Origin: Pipra filicauda
Taxonomy: Eukaryota > Chordata > Aves > Passeriformes > Pipridae
Length of the DNA: 64,000 bases
Direction: 5' to 3'
Assembly: GCF_003945595.2 (NCBI RefSeq)
Contig: NW_024104909.1
Location: 372,001 to 436,000 of the forward strand
Made by a program: the position numbers and the translations under genes. Below are positions 20,401 to 55,960 of the stretch, piece after piece (the stretch's first letter is position 1; every line of letters begins with the position of its first letter). A model generated the notes under the pieces. It did not search any database, had not been told where the DNA came from, and was given only the letters and a program-made list of their open reading frames with translations.

Positions 20401-23400
20401 GTCTTATCTCTCCTTGTGGCGGCAGCCTGGCTCCTGTGTTTAGTCTTTGGTGCCTTGCAACATCCCCGGCAACAGTGGGTGCCGGGTGTGTGGCTGCCTG
20501 TGGCTTTGGCATGGCAGGATGGCCAGCTGGTATGACAGCCCAGCAGGCTCACCATCCCTGTGATCCAAACCCCCTCCCCACTTCCCTAGGGGAAGGAGCA
20601 GGGTGTGGGTGAAGAAGCTGGACCCCGCAGTGGTGGGCTTTGCTTGGGGTCCGGTGCCCTGGACCCACGGGTGTTGCCTGTCCAGAGCCCTCCACGCCGG
20701 TGCCATCGCTGGTTCCGGGAGGCATTCCCCTGCACATCTGCGGGGCAAGGGCGTGGGGGGCGCGGAGGCAGCGGCAGGAAGCAGGCAGGAGCTGCGGCTT
20801 GGGGTGGGACAGGGGCTTCTCTGCTGGGAGCTGTCATCTGGAAGCCATCAGCGGGGCGGGAGGGAGGGAGCCGCCTTCCCAGGGCCACACACGCCGGCCG
20901 GCCCCATGGGGACACAGCCGGCCGGCCCACAGCCTCCCTCACCCGCCCGGGGGTCCCCGGCTCCCCTCGCCCGGGCTTGGCACTGGGCAGCGTGTCCGAG
21001 CCCATCGGAGCTGGGGGGCTGCAGTGGGGCCACCGTTTGGTCAACTCATCCCCCAAAGCTTCGGATACAGGGCTGGAGAAACCCACCCACCTGCGTCGGC
21101 AATCCTCTTGATGTCTGGAATCACCACTGCAAAGCAAGGGGGGACGCAGCGGAGTGAGCTGGCAGCAGGGGTGCAGCCCCCTCCTCCCTAACCCCACATC
21201 TCTCTCGCAGCTTGGCCAACATCCCGTTGACTCCGGAGACCCAGCGGGACCAGGAGCGGCGGATACGCAGGGAAATCGCCAACAGCAACGAGAGACGGCG
21301 GATGCAGAGCATCAATGCTGGCTTCCAGTCCCTGAAAACCCTCATCCCACACACGGACGGGGAGAAGCTCAGCAAGGTGAGCAGGATGTCACCGGGGCTG
21401 TGGTGGTGTGGGGTGCAGACACTGATCCTTCACGGGGAGGGGCTGAAAGTGCAATTGGGGATATTTGCATATGTTAATTCAGTGATCGAGGTCTCTCCTG
21501 GGGTGTTTTCCCTGTGGGAGTGGGTTTGCACCGCCAACCTGGAGTGGCTGAGTGCGTGTGGCAGCCTCCAGTGCCCCAGGAGCAGGGTATTGTGCCTGGG
21601 TGAGGAGGAGACCCTGCTGCAGAGGGGAGTGGGCTGAGGAGGTGCTCGGCAGCCAGGCAGGTTCCTGAAATGGAATTGGAGGATTTTGCTGTGGTGGAAA
21701 TCCCAGAGGGGACCTGCGGGTGAAGCAGACCCTGAAGGGAGGTGCTGGGGCCGGGTATGGAGCAGTGCTGCTGCCTCCCGGGCAGGGAGGGAGCTCAACA
21801 AGAGGAGGTTTGGGGGGACAGTATGGTCTCCTGCCTCAGCATGCCCCTCCTGGCTCTCCCACAGGCAGCCATCCTTCAGCAGACAGCCGAGTACATATTC
21901 TCCCTGGAGCAGGAAAAGACTCGGCTGCTGCAGCAGAACACCCAGCTCAAGCGGTTCATCCAGGTAGTGCCCCAGGGATGGGACGGGAGGAGATGGGACA
22001 GTCCCAGCTGGCCAGGGAGGGACATCATCACTGTTTCTTGGGGTCAGGGCAAGACCCTCTACCCTAATCAGCCGGGGAACGGAGATGTTTCCACTCTCCT
22101 GGCAGGGCAGGGAGCCCCATTCAACCTGGCAGGGGGAGAAGGGCTGGGGTCCCACTTTCCATTTGGGATGTTGGGGTACGGCCCGGTGGCAATTCTGGTG
22201 CTGGGGTGCCCAGCTTGAACTGTTCTGGGTATCACAGTGTGAGAACCGGGTTGGCACAAGGCTGGGGGGGTGAGGACCAGGATGGGGGGCAGATGCAGGA
22301 GTCTGTCCATCCCCAGGCATCAAGGACAACCCTGCAGAGACCCTTCCCAGCAGGGAGCTGTGGTGGGGGGTGGCATCACCCGAGTGTGGTCTGGATGGTG
22401 GGGAGGCCATCCAGGCTGGTCCCTGTCCCCTAACACCACATTCCCACGGCAGGAATTCAGTGGTTCCTCCCCGAAACGGCGACGGGCGGAGGACAAAGAC
22501 GAGGGGATCGGCTCGCCGGACATCTGGGAAGATGAGAAGGCCGAGGATCTGCGTCGGGAGATGATCGAGCTCCGGCAGCAGCTGGACAAGGAGCGCTCAG
22601 TCCGCATGATGCTGGAGGAGCAGGTGAGGCTGGGTGCCCTCTAGCAGGCTCTGCCACGGCCCCAGCAGATCCCTGGGACACCGGCACTGCCACGGGACAT
22701 CTGCTCTGGCCACCACTGCTCCACACTCTGTCAGGGCTCCCTGGCTCTGCTGTGCCCACCCCACGCAGGGCACAGCCCACAGCCGTGGTTCAGGGGTGCT
22801 GTGCCCGTCTCCTCACTGATGTCAGGGTTCTCTCGCCCGCAGGTTCGCTCCCTGGAGGCCCACATGTACCCCGAGAAGCTGAAGGTGATCGCTCAGCAGG
22901 TGCAGCTCCAGCAGCAGCAGGAGCAGGTGAGGTTGCTGCACCAGGAGAAGCTCGAGCGTGAGCAGCAGATCCGAACCCAGGTGAGTGCACCCCAGCCCAT
23001 CCTGCCCGTGGCCCACCCATGATCCCCCCAGGTGGTGAAATACAGGAGGTTGGGGCAGTTTAGTGATGGGCTTGGCACCTCCTGTGGGCAGCGATGTCCC
23101 AGCAAAGCTCTCACCCTTGGTGAATTGGGAAGGGGTCGGCCCAAAGCCCCTGCAGTGCTCAGGGGGTTGTACTTGTGTGCACCCCTTGTTTCACAGCGGG
23201 ACTATGGCTTGGACCACCCGTGGTGGTTTCCAAGCAGCTCAGCTCCCTGTCACGGAGGGCTTTGTACAGGGAAGGTTGCTTGCTGGTGGGCAGGGATTCA
23301 TCCCTGGGGGTTCACCTCTCACTGAGTGACTCCCACTGAGCTTTAGGGACCCCCAGACCACTCCCTGCGACCCACCAGGCTGGGAAAAGGGAGCAGTGAG

Positions 23401-24487
23401 CGGGCAGGCAGTGGGGATGGGAGCCTTCAGCCTTTCCTGCAGCACAGTTGGATTTGCCAAAGGTGCAGGGAGAAGGTGAGCGCTGTGCTGGCACCTGTGC
23501 GCTGCCACCCCCGAGCCCAGCCCATGGCCACACTGCTCTGGGAGCTTCAAAAGGAGAGAGGAACACCAGCTTCCACCTTCCTTGGGCTTCTGAGAAGCCA
23601 TGTCCCCACAGGGTCCCTGCCGCTGCCTCCTGGGAAAGCTCAGCCTATTTTTAGGTGAACTCTACATAGCCTCCTGCTTGGGCGGGTCTTCCCATCCACT
23701 GTTCAAGCGAGGATCCCCAGGGGTGTGGGGGTTTCCTGGCCATGCAGGTCAGGGTGAAGGGAGGCCTGGCACTTGCCTCTCCTGACTTCAAAGCCCAAAT
23801 CATTCCCTCTTGGGGTACGGGGAATACTCACATTCCACTCTGCCAAAGCTGAGGTGGCAGCAGCAGCGTTCAGCTGGCATCCTCCTGCGTCCATTGGGAT
23901 GGAGAACTGGAGCAGCCGAGTGATGCTTCAGCTTTTATGGAGTTTGGGCTCAGTGAACAAGCGTGATGCTCTCCCCACTGCTCGGGTCCCTGCTCACCGG
24001 GGGGGTTTTGCTTCTCTCCCCAGCTCCTGCCATCACATGCTCCCCCAGCGCCCACCCACCACCCCACCGTGATCGTTCCAGCGCCGCCTCCCTCCCATCA
24101 CGTCACCGTGGTCACCATGGGCCCGTCCTCGGTCATCAACACAGTCTCCACATCCCGGCAAAACCTGGACACCATCGTTCAGGTGAGTCGGGGCGGATGG
24201 CAACGGGGGGGATTTGGAGAGTCCCTAACCCCCGGGGTTGTGTCAGAGGGGACACAGACCATGTCCTGATGGCGGGTGGTTGCCCTCGGCAGGCGATCCA
24301 GCACATCGAGGGGACGCAAGAGAAGCAGCTGCAGGAAGAGGAGCAGAGACGCGCCGTCATCGTGACGCCGGTGCGCGCCTGCCCCGAGCCCTCCGCCTCC
24401 GACACCGCCTCCGACACCGAGGGCAACGACAGTGACTCCATGGACCAGAGCAAAGAAGAGCCCTCGGGGGATGGGGAGCTGCCCTGA
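17468..24487 (+). CDS. TFAP4: Transcription factor AP-4 (bHLH-leucine zipper)
   Basis: TFAP4 homodimers bind CAGCTG E-boxes in the nucleus and regulate proliferation genes, partly as repressors downstream of MYC. Exons: 17468-17556, 21211-21376, 21865-21963, 22453-22623, 22843-22980, 24024-24182, 24293-24487; 338 aa, the human length. It starts MEYFMVPAPKVPALQHFRK. Basic region and HLH are at about 46-105 (RRIRREIANSNERRRMQSIN, then AAILQQTAEYIFSLEQEK). A second zipper/coiled coil at about 150-220 (DLRREMIELRQQL; glutamine run LQQQQEQ) follows the basic PKRRRAEDKDE segment. Residues about 222-274 are Pro/His/Val-rich (PTHHPTVIVPAPPP). The acidic tail ends GDGELP. All introns have AG/GT ends and phases agree. 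Intron 1 (17557-21210) carries minisatellites and five CACGTG boxes. Confidence 0.98.
18500..18990. repeat. Minisatellite in TFAP4 intron 1
   Basis: Units of about 33-40 bases (GCTCAGGGTGCTGGGGA, CCCTGCCTGTGAG) repeat imperfectly about a dozen times. One CACGTG lies in its distal end at 18986-18991. Confidence 0.75.
19870..20130. repeat. About 45-base minisatellite in TFAP4 intron 1
   Basis: Five to six imperfect copies of a unit like TGAGCTGGGATCC, TTCCCCATCCCTCTGGG. Noncoding. Confidence 0.65.
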
Positions 24488-25630
24488 CACCCCCCAGCCG
24501 GCAGCCAAGGAGGGGAGCCAGGGCGGGGGGGGAAATGTCAGAGAATATGCTGAAATTTTTAAAAAATACAACGCGATTTGGGTCTCTTTTATGACCTTTT
24601 TCCAATACTGTAAAGCAGAGCGCCAGAGGCAGGCAAAGGTCACCCTTCAGCTCCCGGGGGGCGGCCACAGTGGGATGCAGGGGGCTTGGGGCATGGAGGG
24701 GGGGGCGTTTGGGATGGGAGTCACAGCTCCCCACCCTTTTTTTATCACTCCCCCCACCTGCCAACCCACAGGGAATCCTGCCAAGCCAGCAGCAGCCCCG
24801 CTGTTCCTGATGGCGTTCCCTTGGGACAGGGCCTTTGGTTGGGATCTTAATTTGGTTTTTTCCTTCTCTTTTGTGTTTTTTTTGTTTTTGTTTTTGTTTA
24901 ATTAAATGTTCGTTTTTTTAAGCAGGGGGGAGATGCCAAGTGGCACGGCAGCAAAGGTGGGACAGGGACCCCTGGCTTCAGGGTACAACCAGCCCCACCA
25001 CAGCTCCCGCACTCCACGTGGGGCAGGAAAAACCCCTTTGGATAGTAAAATAATCCCAGGATGATGCCATTGGAGCACAGGCAGGAAGGTCGGCACGTGC
25101 CACCCCTCCCTGGTATTTCCAACCCTCATTTCCTTGGCACGGGTATGGCGGGGTGGGGGCTGATTTTTCCAACCCCACCCCTATCCCCGTATCCATCCCT
25201 GTCCCCCAACTCTGCTCCCATCCCTCCTTTAAGCACTTAATCCAGTTTGTGGGGTCCATCAGCTCCGAAGAGCTTTTCTATTTCGTGATTGTGTCGCTTG
25301 GGTCTGTCGTGGGGGGTGGGGGGGCCCCTGTTTGGTGGATCCCCCCCTCGCCCTGCCTCCCCCCTCCCCGGCTGTAGGGTTTTAGGCCAGTCGTGTGTAG
25401 AGCCTCGGTGGTATTTGGTAAGTTCCCCCCCAGCCGCAGCTGTTTCTCGGTTCCTTTCCCCCTTTTTTTTTTTTTTGTTTGTTTTTTTTTGTTTTGGTTT
25501 TTTTTGTATTTTTTTTACGATTTTCAGGTCTTTGTGTTGATTGAGAAGCTATTCTATTTTGTTAAGAAAGTTGAAAAAAAAAAAGAGGCTCGTGCCTTTG
25601 TAAAGAAACAAAATAAAGTTTGTACTTGGT
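24488..25630 (+). other. TFAP4: TFAP4 3' untranslated region
   Basis: From the stop at 24485-24487 to about 18 bases past AATAAA. It contains T-rich tracts at about 24855-24905 and 25450-25520, and an alternative weak ATTAAA at about 24901. Short open frames inside show no domain. Confidence 0.7.
25612..25617 (+). terminator. TFAP4: TFAP4 polyadenylation signal AATAAA
   Basis: AATAAA followed by the GT-rich stretch GTTTGTACTTGGTTTTTT, a good downstream element. The 1.3 kb from here to the SRL TATA box is GC-moderate spacer; I see no gene in it. Confidence 0.8.
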
Positions 25631-26879
25631 TTTTTAGAAGCTCGGTCCCGGTGTTAACGTTTGTGGCAGGGCTGGGGACAGGACAGGGATGGATCCCACC
25701 TTCGTGGACACTGGTCCCTCCAGGGGAGGAAGGGTGGGGAGGGCAGGGGAGCGTTGCCTGCCTTGGGAATCACGGGCAAGAGGCAGAGGATGCCGCCCCT
25801 GGCGAGGTTTCCCGCTGAGCAGCCGGGCTAAATTTAAAGGCTCAGCCCTGCCAGAGCTGCCCACATGTGTGACGAGCACCTCAGGGCTCAGCTCACTGCT
25901 GAGATGGCGGGAAGGGCTGGGGCTGGTTTTAATAAGACCACACAGCTGGGGTGGGGTCAGTGTCCCCCCTGCCTCAGGGATGGCACCTCTGGTGTCCCTG
26001 TACCAGGATGTGGGAGGTACCCATTTCTCTCTGTGGCTTTTTTTTTTGGGGGGGTGCACCCATTTTTCCCACCTCTCTGCATCCCCCCATAGCTGTGAGT
26101 CTCTCCCACTCCCCCTCCATGCTGTGGCCATCCATGGTGTCCAGCTAAGGGCTAGGTCTTGCCTGCTCCCTACCATCACCCCCTCCCTGCCACCCCCATC
26201 TCAGGGTCAGGGGCTCCCTCTGCTCCCACACTCGGCCTCTTCCCCAAGGAAAAGCTGGGTCACAGCCCCCCAGAAGTGGCTCCTGCAGTGATGGAGCCCA
26301 GTGGCCCCTCTGCTACAGCCAGACTTTGGGGACAGCACTGGCTTTTCCCACAAGCGAGGGTGCCAGGAGCTGGTGACCCTGTGCCTCTGGCTGTGAGGAG
26401 GGGACACTGCCCACCGTGCCACGCTGCCAGCACAGTGACAGTGACAGTGGGGGCACTGTCAGGGTGGAAGGGACATGCCTTGCCTATGGGGTGTGTGGCA
26501 TCGGGTTGTGACCTGTGGTGCCTTGAGGGGACATCAAATCAGCCCAGGACGAGGTGCTTGGGGACACCTCCCTTCGGGGACACTGCAGTGCTGTGCTGCT
26601 CAGCACTTCCCCTCCATAAAATCCTGCTCCAGCCCAAAAGGGGCTGCGGGAGCTGAGGCAGCCCAAGGAGCTCCACTACACCACGCCAGCAGGACACTGT
26701 GACAGGGACAGTGACCCCACATGGGCAGTGCCACCCCAGGGACCCCACGCCAGGAGGTGTCCTGTGCCATTGCATCCCCGACACGAGCCATTCCCAGCGC
26801 TGCAGTCCTGCCGCTGTGCCCCATCCCCGTCCCTGTCCCCATTCCCAGGGAGGGCCCCTGGGAGCGGAAGAACGGCCGC

Positions 26880-26989
26880 GGCAGCATCTGTGCGGGCAGC
26901 TGCCTGCCCTGCCTGCCCTGCCTGCCCTGCCCCGCGCCGACGCCGTATAAATAGAGGCAGCGAGCGTCAGGGAGCTCCTGGCAGCCACC
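26880..26989 (+). promoter_or_regulatory. SRL: SRL core promoter: TATA box with muscle-type E-boxes
   Basis: TATAAATA at 26946-26953 lies 37-44 bases before the ATG at 26990, so transcription probably starts near 26976 and the 5' UTR is about 15 bases. CATCTG (26885-26890) and CAGCTG (26897-26902) are E-boxes of the type used by MyoD-family factors, followed by a CCTGCCCTG mini-repeat. This suits a striated-muscle gene; factor identity is inferred. Confidence 0.7.
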
Positions 26990-49833
<22,844 letters not shown>

Positions 49834-50013
49834 GGTGATCCATAACCCAACTGTCCACATGTTCCTACTGGTGAATGAGCTTATGTCTTATCTGTCCAAA
49901 AAGCCATGGTTTGTTAACCCTTTGAGTGCCGCGCTGGCAAAGGCTGCCGTACGATGAGGACTTTGAGTCGTTGACCTCGATGGCAGGGGAAGATGGGTGG
50001 GCATAAGAAAGAG

Positions 50014-50019
50014 AATAAA
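50014..50019 (+). terminator. SRL: SRL polyadenylation signal, proximal
   Basis: First AATAAA after the stop, 180 bases downstream. Further AATAAA motifs at 51531-51536 and 52687-52692 could end longer 3' UTRs; mammalian SRL has a long 3' UTR, so the transcript may extend to about 52.7 kb. Confidence 0.55.
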
Positions 50020-52700
50020 AACTGTGAATTCCTGACATTTTACCTTTGTTCTTTCGAGTAGAAGGCAATGTTTAAGCTGTAAGTATGAGCAATGCACAGG
50101 GAGCTAGAACAGCAGCTGCTTTTCCACTGATGCCAAGAGTGCGTGAAGAGGAATTTCAACCTCTGCATCCCTGAAGACACGAGGGAGCGAGCACGAGGGC
50201 ACGGCATGAGAGCACAGGGGAGAGCAGTGACACACTAACCCAGGCACCACCGGGAGCCCCAGGACAAAGTGCTGCTCAAGGAAAGAGAGGCCAGGACCCA
50301 GCTGTGGTTTTCTCGCACAAACACGCTACAAATCTCGGCAAATATTGATCCTGTTTTTCTTTCCAAGACTTCTAGGTCACCTGGTGAGTTCTCCTTCCAT
50401 TTAACAGCTGAGTTGATCCTCTGCAGCCTTCACCTGGGCGTTCACCTTAAGGAGGGGCGTTTGCAGGGGTGTTTTTAGCTCCAGACAAGTAACCATGATG
50501 GGATTTGGAAGTCCATGTCAGAGGAGGAAGTGGGTTGGAAAGGAGTGGCCAGCACTTGCTGAGCTGTGCTGGAGGAGGAGCAGATGGTCCCACAAGGAGC
50601 TGTGAGCAGGGTTTTATTCCCCTGTGTCAGCACAGGAGAGGGCACTTTGTGCCTGTGAGTGTCATTAACTCAAAATCCACGCTGGCAAGTCCTACCTGCG
50701 GACCAGCAGGGCTCTGAGGGTGAGGATTTGGCAGTTTGACCTTGTTCAAGTCTATGCTGATGATTTTTCAGTCAGACTCCCATGTTTTTGTGCTCCACAG
50801 AGGGAGGCAGGAACAGGGGGTCACTAGCTGTGAAGTGAAAAAGGTCACATCCCTTTTGCCCACCTGCTGCTCTGCTCTCCCCAGGACAGTCCAGGCAGGT
50901 TTCTGGGGCTTGTTTTCCAAACTCCTCCCATTTTAGCCATTTGTTGGCTCATTTCTGAGCATCGCTGCTCAGTCCTGAAGGAGTATTGCTTTGGAAGCAC
51001 CCGAGCAGGGTGAGGTTCCCCATGGACAGCTGACCTTGAAACCTGGCCCTCATGGACAGCACAGCTGGCTGCTGACCCGAGCCCAAACCAACCAGGAGGT
51101 AGATTTTTTTGTCCTGGATGGAGACTGGCACCTTCAAGCCCACCCTGGACCTGCTGAACATCCTTTGTCCTTCCTCCTGCCAAACGTCCATGGTGAAACC
51201 TCTGGAGCAGAAGGACTTACCTTTGATAAGAAACAAGAGGACATGGAGGTGCTGGCTGAGGCAAGAAAAAGGCAAAAGGAATGAAAGAGGGAAAGAGAAA
51301 GCTGGAAATGGAAGGCTGTGTTGTGATGGGAAGGGTGTGAAGGGCAGCACCCCACATCTCCATGTGTGCAGCGGGATGTGAGCTAAGGCAGGAGAACTGT
51401 GGGAGCTCCACATTCCCCACGTGCTGCGAAGAAAAGGTCCCCTTGAGTCCAGGTGAGTTTGGGGGGACGCTGCCCCAGGGACTTCCACACTCCTGACCTC
51501 TGCTTTGAGGTAGGACTTTACATTTGAACTAATAAAGCCAAGATCCAGATCTACGTCCAAGCACGGGAAGGGACACGGCTCAGGCAGAGGGATTTTGCCT
51601 GCAGTGCAGAGGGACTGGAGGTGCAAGGGAAGGCGAGCAGGATGTCAGAGAGAGCAGCAGCCAGAGCAGCCTGGAGAGAAATGATGTGCTCATGAGTCAG
51701 TGCATGAGCTCAAAGTGCTGTTTCAAACCTGCCCAAGCGCTGCTGCCCCTCCACTGCCGTTCCTTCTTTCTTGTACATGATCCCGTTGCTCATCGGTGTC
51801 CCTCTCTGTCTCACTGCTCACTCTCCTCCACTCGGCTGGTCTGCATGGTTTTCTCAAGAGGTAATGGAATTGAAACACTGACAGAAACAGGCTAATGCTG
51901 CCACTGTTCCTGCTGTTGCACTGTGTGTCACTGTCACATTGAGCAAAGGCCATCAAACATTTCTATTTGCGAGGTTTGTATCGCACCATCTCTGTCCTTG
52001 TCGCCCTGTCCCCCTAAAGCCCGTGGGGTAGCCAGGGAAAGGCCCCCCACCCCACAAGGAGGATTGCCCCTGAAGGCACTGTTGCTCTGTTCTCAGGCTG
52101 TTCCCATTGTTCCCCCCATCCTTTCTCTGGTTTCCTTTTCTCTTGCTTTATTTTCCAGCCCTCATCGCCTCTTCTCCTCCCTTCCTCTGCCCTTCGGCAC
52201 CTGCATGCCCCGTGCAAAACCCTGTGCCCACGTCTTGGATGTGGCTCCTCTGTGACAGCAAAAACCTTTTTCCCCCTCTGGTGTGCTTGGGTTCTCTTTC
52301 TGAATCAGTGGCTTCAGCAGTGGTGGTCTGTTCCCTGCTCCCCGCCACGCACGATGACTCTGCTCCGTGCTGGCTCGGGGAGATGACACCACTGCGATGC
52401 TTCCTCTCCCGTGGCTCCAAGTGGCTGTCAGTCCCAAGAGGATTGCAGTTCCCAGCCCAGCTCTTGCTGAGCTTTCTTAGGAGATCTCTGGGAATGTGGG
52501 AGTGGAAATGGGGAGCAAGGAGGCCTTTTCATTCTGCGAAGAAACCCCAAGCACCCACAGCACTGGAGCGGTGAGCGTCTCACCCAAGAGCACTGCGGGA
52601 GGGAGGGAGCTGGAACACAGGCCTGTGTAGATGCCCATGATCGTGTGCATTGGGATAAAACTGTCAGCTTGAACATCAGCCTGTCTAATAAAACCTGGTA
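50020..52700 (+). other. Possible extended SRL 3' UTR / intergenic
   Basis: No CR1 or minisatellite and no convincing exon in this stretch; open frames are short and lack motifs. AATAAA motifs at 51531 and 52687 are compatible with alternative SRL 3' ends. Confidence 0.35.
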
Positions 52701-53034
52701 TTTTCCAAACACATTCCCTGGAGATGCTTGTTTTTTTTTCTCCTGCTGGTGTGGGAGTGAGCGCCAAGGCTGGGGAGGCTGAGGGGGTGCAGCTGCAGGG
52801 AGCAAGGCAGGAAGTCCCATCTCCTTCCCTGAACCCCAGCCTTATCCCCATCCCTCGCACGGGATCTGCCAGCCATGCCTCAGTCATTTGGCTGCTTTTC
52901 CAACCTGGCTTCCTGTGCCTTAGGCCCAACAGGCAAAGCAAACCCCAGCTCCTTTGCTTTGTGCCTCAGGGCAGAGTGATCCTCCCTGGTGAGTCAGATC
53001 CTTGCTCCAATCCGCCCCAGGAGGTGCTGGCTGG

Positions 53035-53285
53035 GGACCAGGGCAGAAGGAAGGGGTCAGGGACCATGAAGGGAAACAGAGGATGGGGTCCACAGCAGAG
53101 GACAGGGGTTGGGGACCATGGAGGAAGGCAGGGATTTGGGGATCATGAAGGAGGGTAGGGGGTTGGGGACCCTGGGGGAGGACAAGAGGTCGTGGAGCAT
53201 GGAGGAGGACAGGGACTTGGGGACCATGGAAGAGGGCAGGGATTTGGGGACCATGGAGGAGGGCAGGGGTGGGGGACCACAGAGA
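53035..53285. repeat. About 36-base minisatellite downstream of SRL
   Basis: Seven imperfect units of GGGGACCATGGAGGAGGGCAGGGATTT type. Antisense frames through it read as a proline/serine repeat and are not genes. Confidence 0.85.
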
Positions 53286-54669
53286 ACAGCAGGGGCTCTC
53301 ACCAACCACCCAGCGAGGGGCAGAGGGAGGGACCCTCCCACCGGCAACTGGGGCTCATGTGAACTGCTCATTACAACCCTATTCCTGGCCTGTCCATCTG
53401 TCTTTCCAACTATCTGTCTCGCTCACTAATCAAAGAAGATTGTTCCAAGAAAGCTGGAAGAAGAGAAGGAATGTCTCACTTGGCTTCCTTCGGAAAGTCT
53501 GGAAAAACCGTGGCATCTCGATGTGCGTGAAGGTCTGCCCGGCGAGAAGCACATTTTCCTTCCAAAGCTGCTGCAAAGATGTGAATCATGAGCCGGTAAC
53601 GCTGCTGGCAGAGCACACACCAATTCCACCGAGACGTGGGGCTGGCAGCGGCTCCGCTGTAATCTCTTGGACGGAAAAGACAAACATTTGTCATCGTGAC
53701 ACTGCTGGGGGAGAGCTGCTGGTGCTGCCGAGAGCCCCGTGGCGGCCGGATTCTGCCTGTGTTCAGGGTGCTCCCCTCAAGGGCAGCGTCCAGCAGGTTT
53801 TCCAAAGGTCTCCAGAGCTCCTCAAGCACCAGCCAAGGGGTTTACAGTCCCTTTTGGTTGTCCTCCACAACATCAACCCCTCGGTGGCATCCCTGCATTT
53901 CAGGGATGAAAATAACCCTTATCCAATCAGCAGAAAAGGAGCAAAACCCTTTGGAAAGGTCTGCTGGGAGCTGGAGGCAGCCCTGGTGCTCTGCCTGCTG
54001 CATGCTGGAGGTGACCCTGTGCCACCATCCCCATCCAGCCTGACCCCTGCTGTCCCCACGCACCCAAGGCTGGGGCCAACCCCCACCCAAAATGTCCTGT
54101 GCTGCAATTGCAAGACCCCAGTAGCCGTGGCATGTTTATGAAGCCACTCCCTCCCTCCCCAGATGGTCACAAATATCTGCCTACCTGGTTGTCTACCCCA
54201 GAGCTGGGGCTGCCACCTTCCCTGCTGGCAGCAGATGCCTGAACACAGCTCCCAGAGCAAACAAAACACCCTTTCCATGCAAGTCCCTCCTTTTTGGGAC
54301 TTTGGAGCTTTGTGCAGCACCGAGAACTCCCTGGCTCGCCCTGACCCCAGCCCTCCAGCATCCCTCCCAAGACAGAGGCTGGGCTCAGTTCCACCACCAC
54401 TTCCCTGCTCAGAGTCAGAAGAGTTGCAACACTGAGCGTGGATGTGCAGAGTGTGCCTTCAGGACATGTCCCACCTCAAACCAGAGCACTGCAGCCACTT
54501 TGGGTCTGCAGAGAGCCCCAAAATCAACACATTTTCCCCAAGATGTGTATGTGCAGGACACTGAACCAGGGAGGTAAAATCAGGGAGGTAAATCAGTAAA
54601 AGCTGTGTCTTGAAGAACATGCAGGGGCTTTGGACCCCCTGCCCTCCTCCGTGATACCCACAGAAATGT

Positions 54670-54785
54670 GGAATCATTACTGTTGGAAAAGCTCTCTAAG
54701 ATCATCAAGTCCAACAGTTCTCCCAGCACTCCCAAAGCCACCACTAAACCGTGTCCCCAAGTGCCACACCCACACATCTCCACTG
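54670..54785 (-). mobile_element. CR1 LINE 3' fragment, intergenic
   Basis: Antisense CR1 tail text: GAATCATTACTGTTGGAAAAG, ATCATCAAGTCCAACAG, CCACTAAACCGTGTCCCCAAG. Short and diverged. Confidence 0.8.
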
Positions 54786-55239
54786 GAGGAGGATTTGCAC
54801 ACCCAAAATTGGGGTTTGCATGTGACATCAGCGCTTCCCAGAGGAGACAGGGTGAGGGATGGGGAGCGAGCCCACTTCTGGGGCTGCCTGCCTTGGGAAG
54901 AGCCTTGGGCTGGGGAACAGGGATGTCCCAAAGGATTGCCTGCTTGAAGGAGATGGGTAAAGCCTGGACATTGGCCCCAAGGGGTCACCATTCGCTTTAG
55001 TACACCTGGGTGACATTCAGGGCAAGAGGAGAGGAGCCAGGGCAGCCCAGAGCCCTGGGAAGGGGATTTTCACCCCAGGAAGGGGATTTTTAACCCATGG
55101 AGTGTCCAGAATATGTCATCCCTGCAAAATGGGGGGATGGAGGGCTGGTGAGCCAGGGCCTGGAGTGTCCCTCAAAGTGGACAAGAGGCCAGAGGGATGG
55201 CAGGGTGCTGACATGCTGCTGTCACCAGCCAGGAGCTGG

Positions 55240-55960
55240 GGCAGCCAGTGAATTCCTGCAGTTGTTATATGGATATCCAGCATTCCCACATGGGTTAGTG
55301 CATTCAGCTGCTCCTTCTCTAACACACTCATTAGTGGTCATTTAATTACAGGATGCAAAAACGAGCTGTTCCAAAACACTCCTGTACCTATGGAAAACAC
55401 GTAATGAGCAATCAGTGCTGCTAATGAGAGAGGGAGTTGTGGTACCAATAACAGGAGAAATCCACCAGTATCCCTGCAATCCTGCCATCCACCCTAACCC
55501 AGCCGGCCTGCTGTGACCTGGAATCATCCCAGCAGCCTTTTGGGGCAGAGGGAGGGAAAATGGCATGTGGGTGAGTGAGCTGGTGGTCAGTGGCCGTTTC
55601 CTACACCTGGGAGCAACATGGGGTGTCCAAACCCACCCATATTCCCAGCAAAGGCTGCCAGAGGCAATGGGAAGTGAGTGCCAGTGCCACCACCACTTCA
55701 GCTCTGGATCGAAATTCAGCAGCACAGGGAAGCCCTTTGCTTCTTTGCAACTCTCCAGTGCCACTGGCCTGGAGATGGGAGTTAATGGGCTGAACATGAG
55801 AACCGAGTGCTCCCGGGGCAGGGAACGCTGCCGGCTCCTTCCCAGTAGCTGTGATTAATTGTTGTTAATATTAAATTCAGCACTTTTATGCAGGACGCAG
55901 AAGTGCTTAGGCAGAAGCCCAGCTCCTGTCCTACCTGTCACTAAAAACACTGCAATTAAG
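55240..55960. other. AT-rich intergenic stretch with homeodomain-like sites
   Basis: Contains CATTTAATTACAGG, GTAATGAGCAATCAG, CTAATGAG and GATTAATTGTTGTTAATATTAAATTC (about 55854-55879). No gene or repeat recognised. Candidate conserved noncoding element, low confidence without alignment. Confidence 0.25.

Noticed and set aside
21430..22410. 326-aa minus-strand open frame
   Set aside because: Antisense across TFAP4 exon 3 and introns; TFAP4 on the plus strand explains the conservation.
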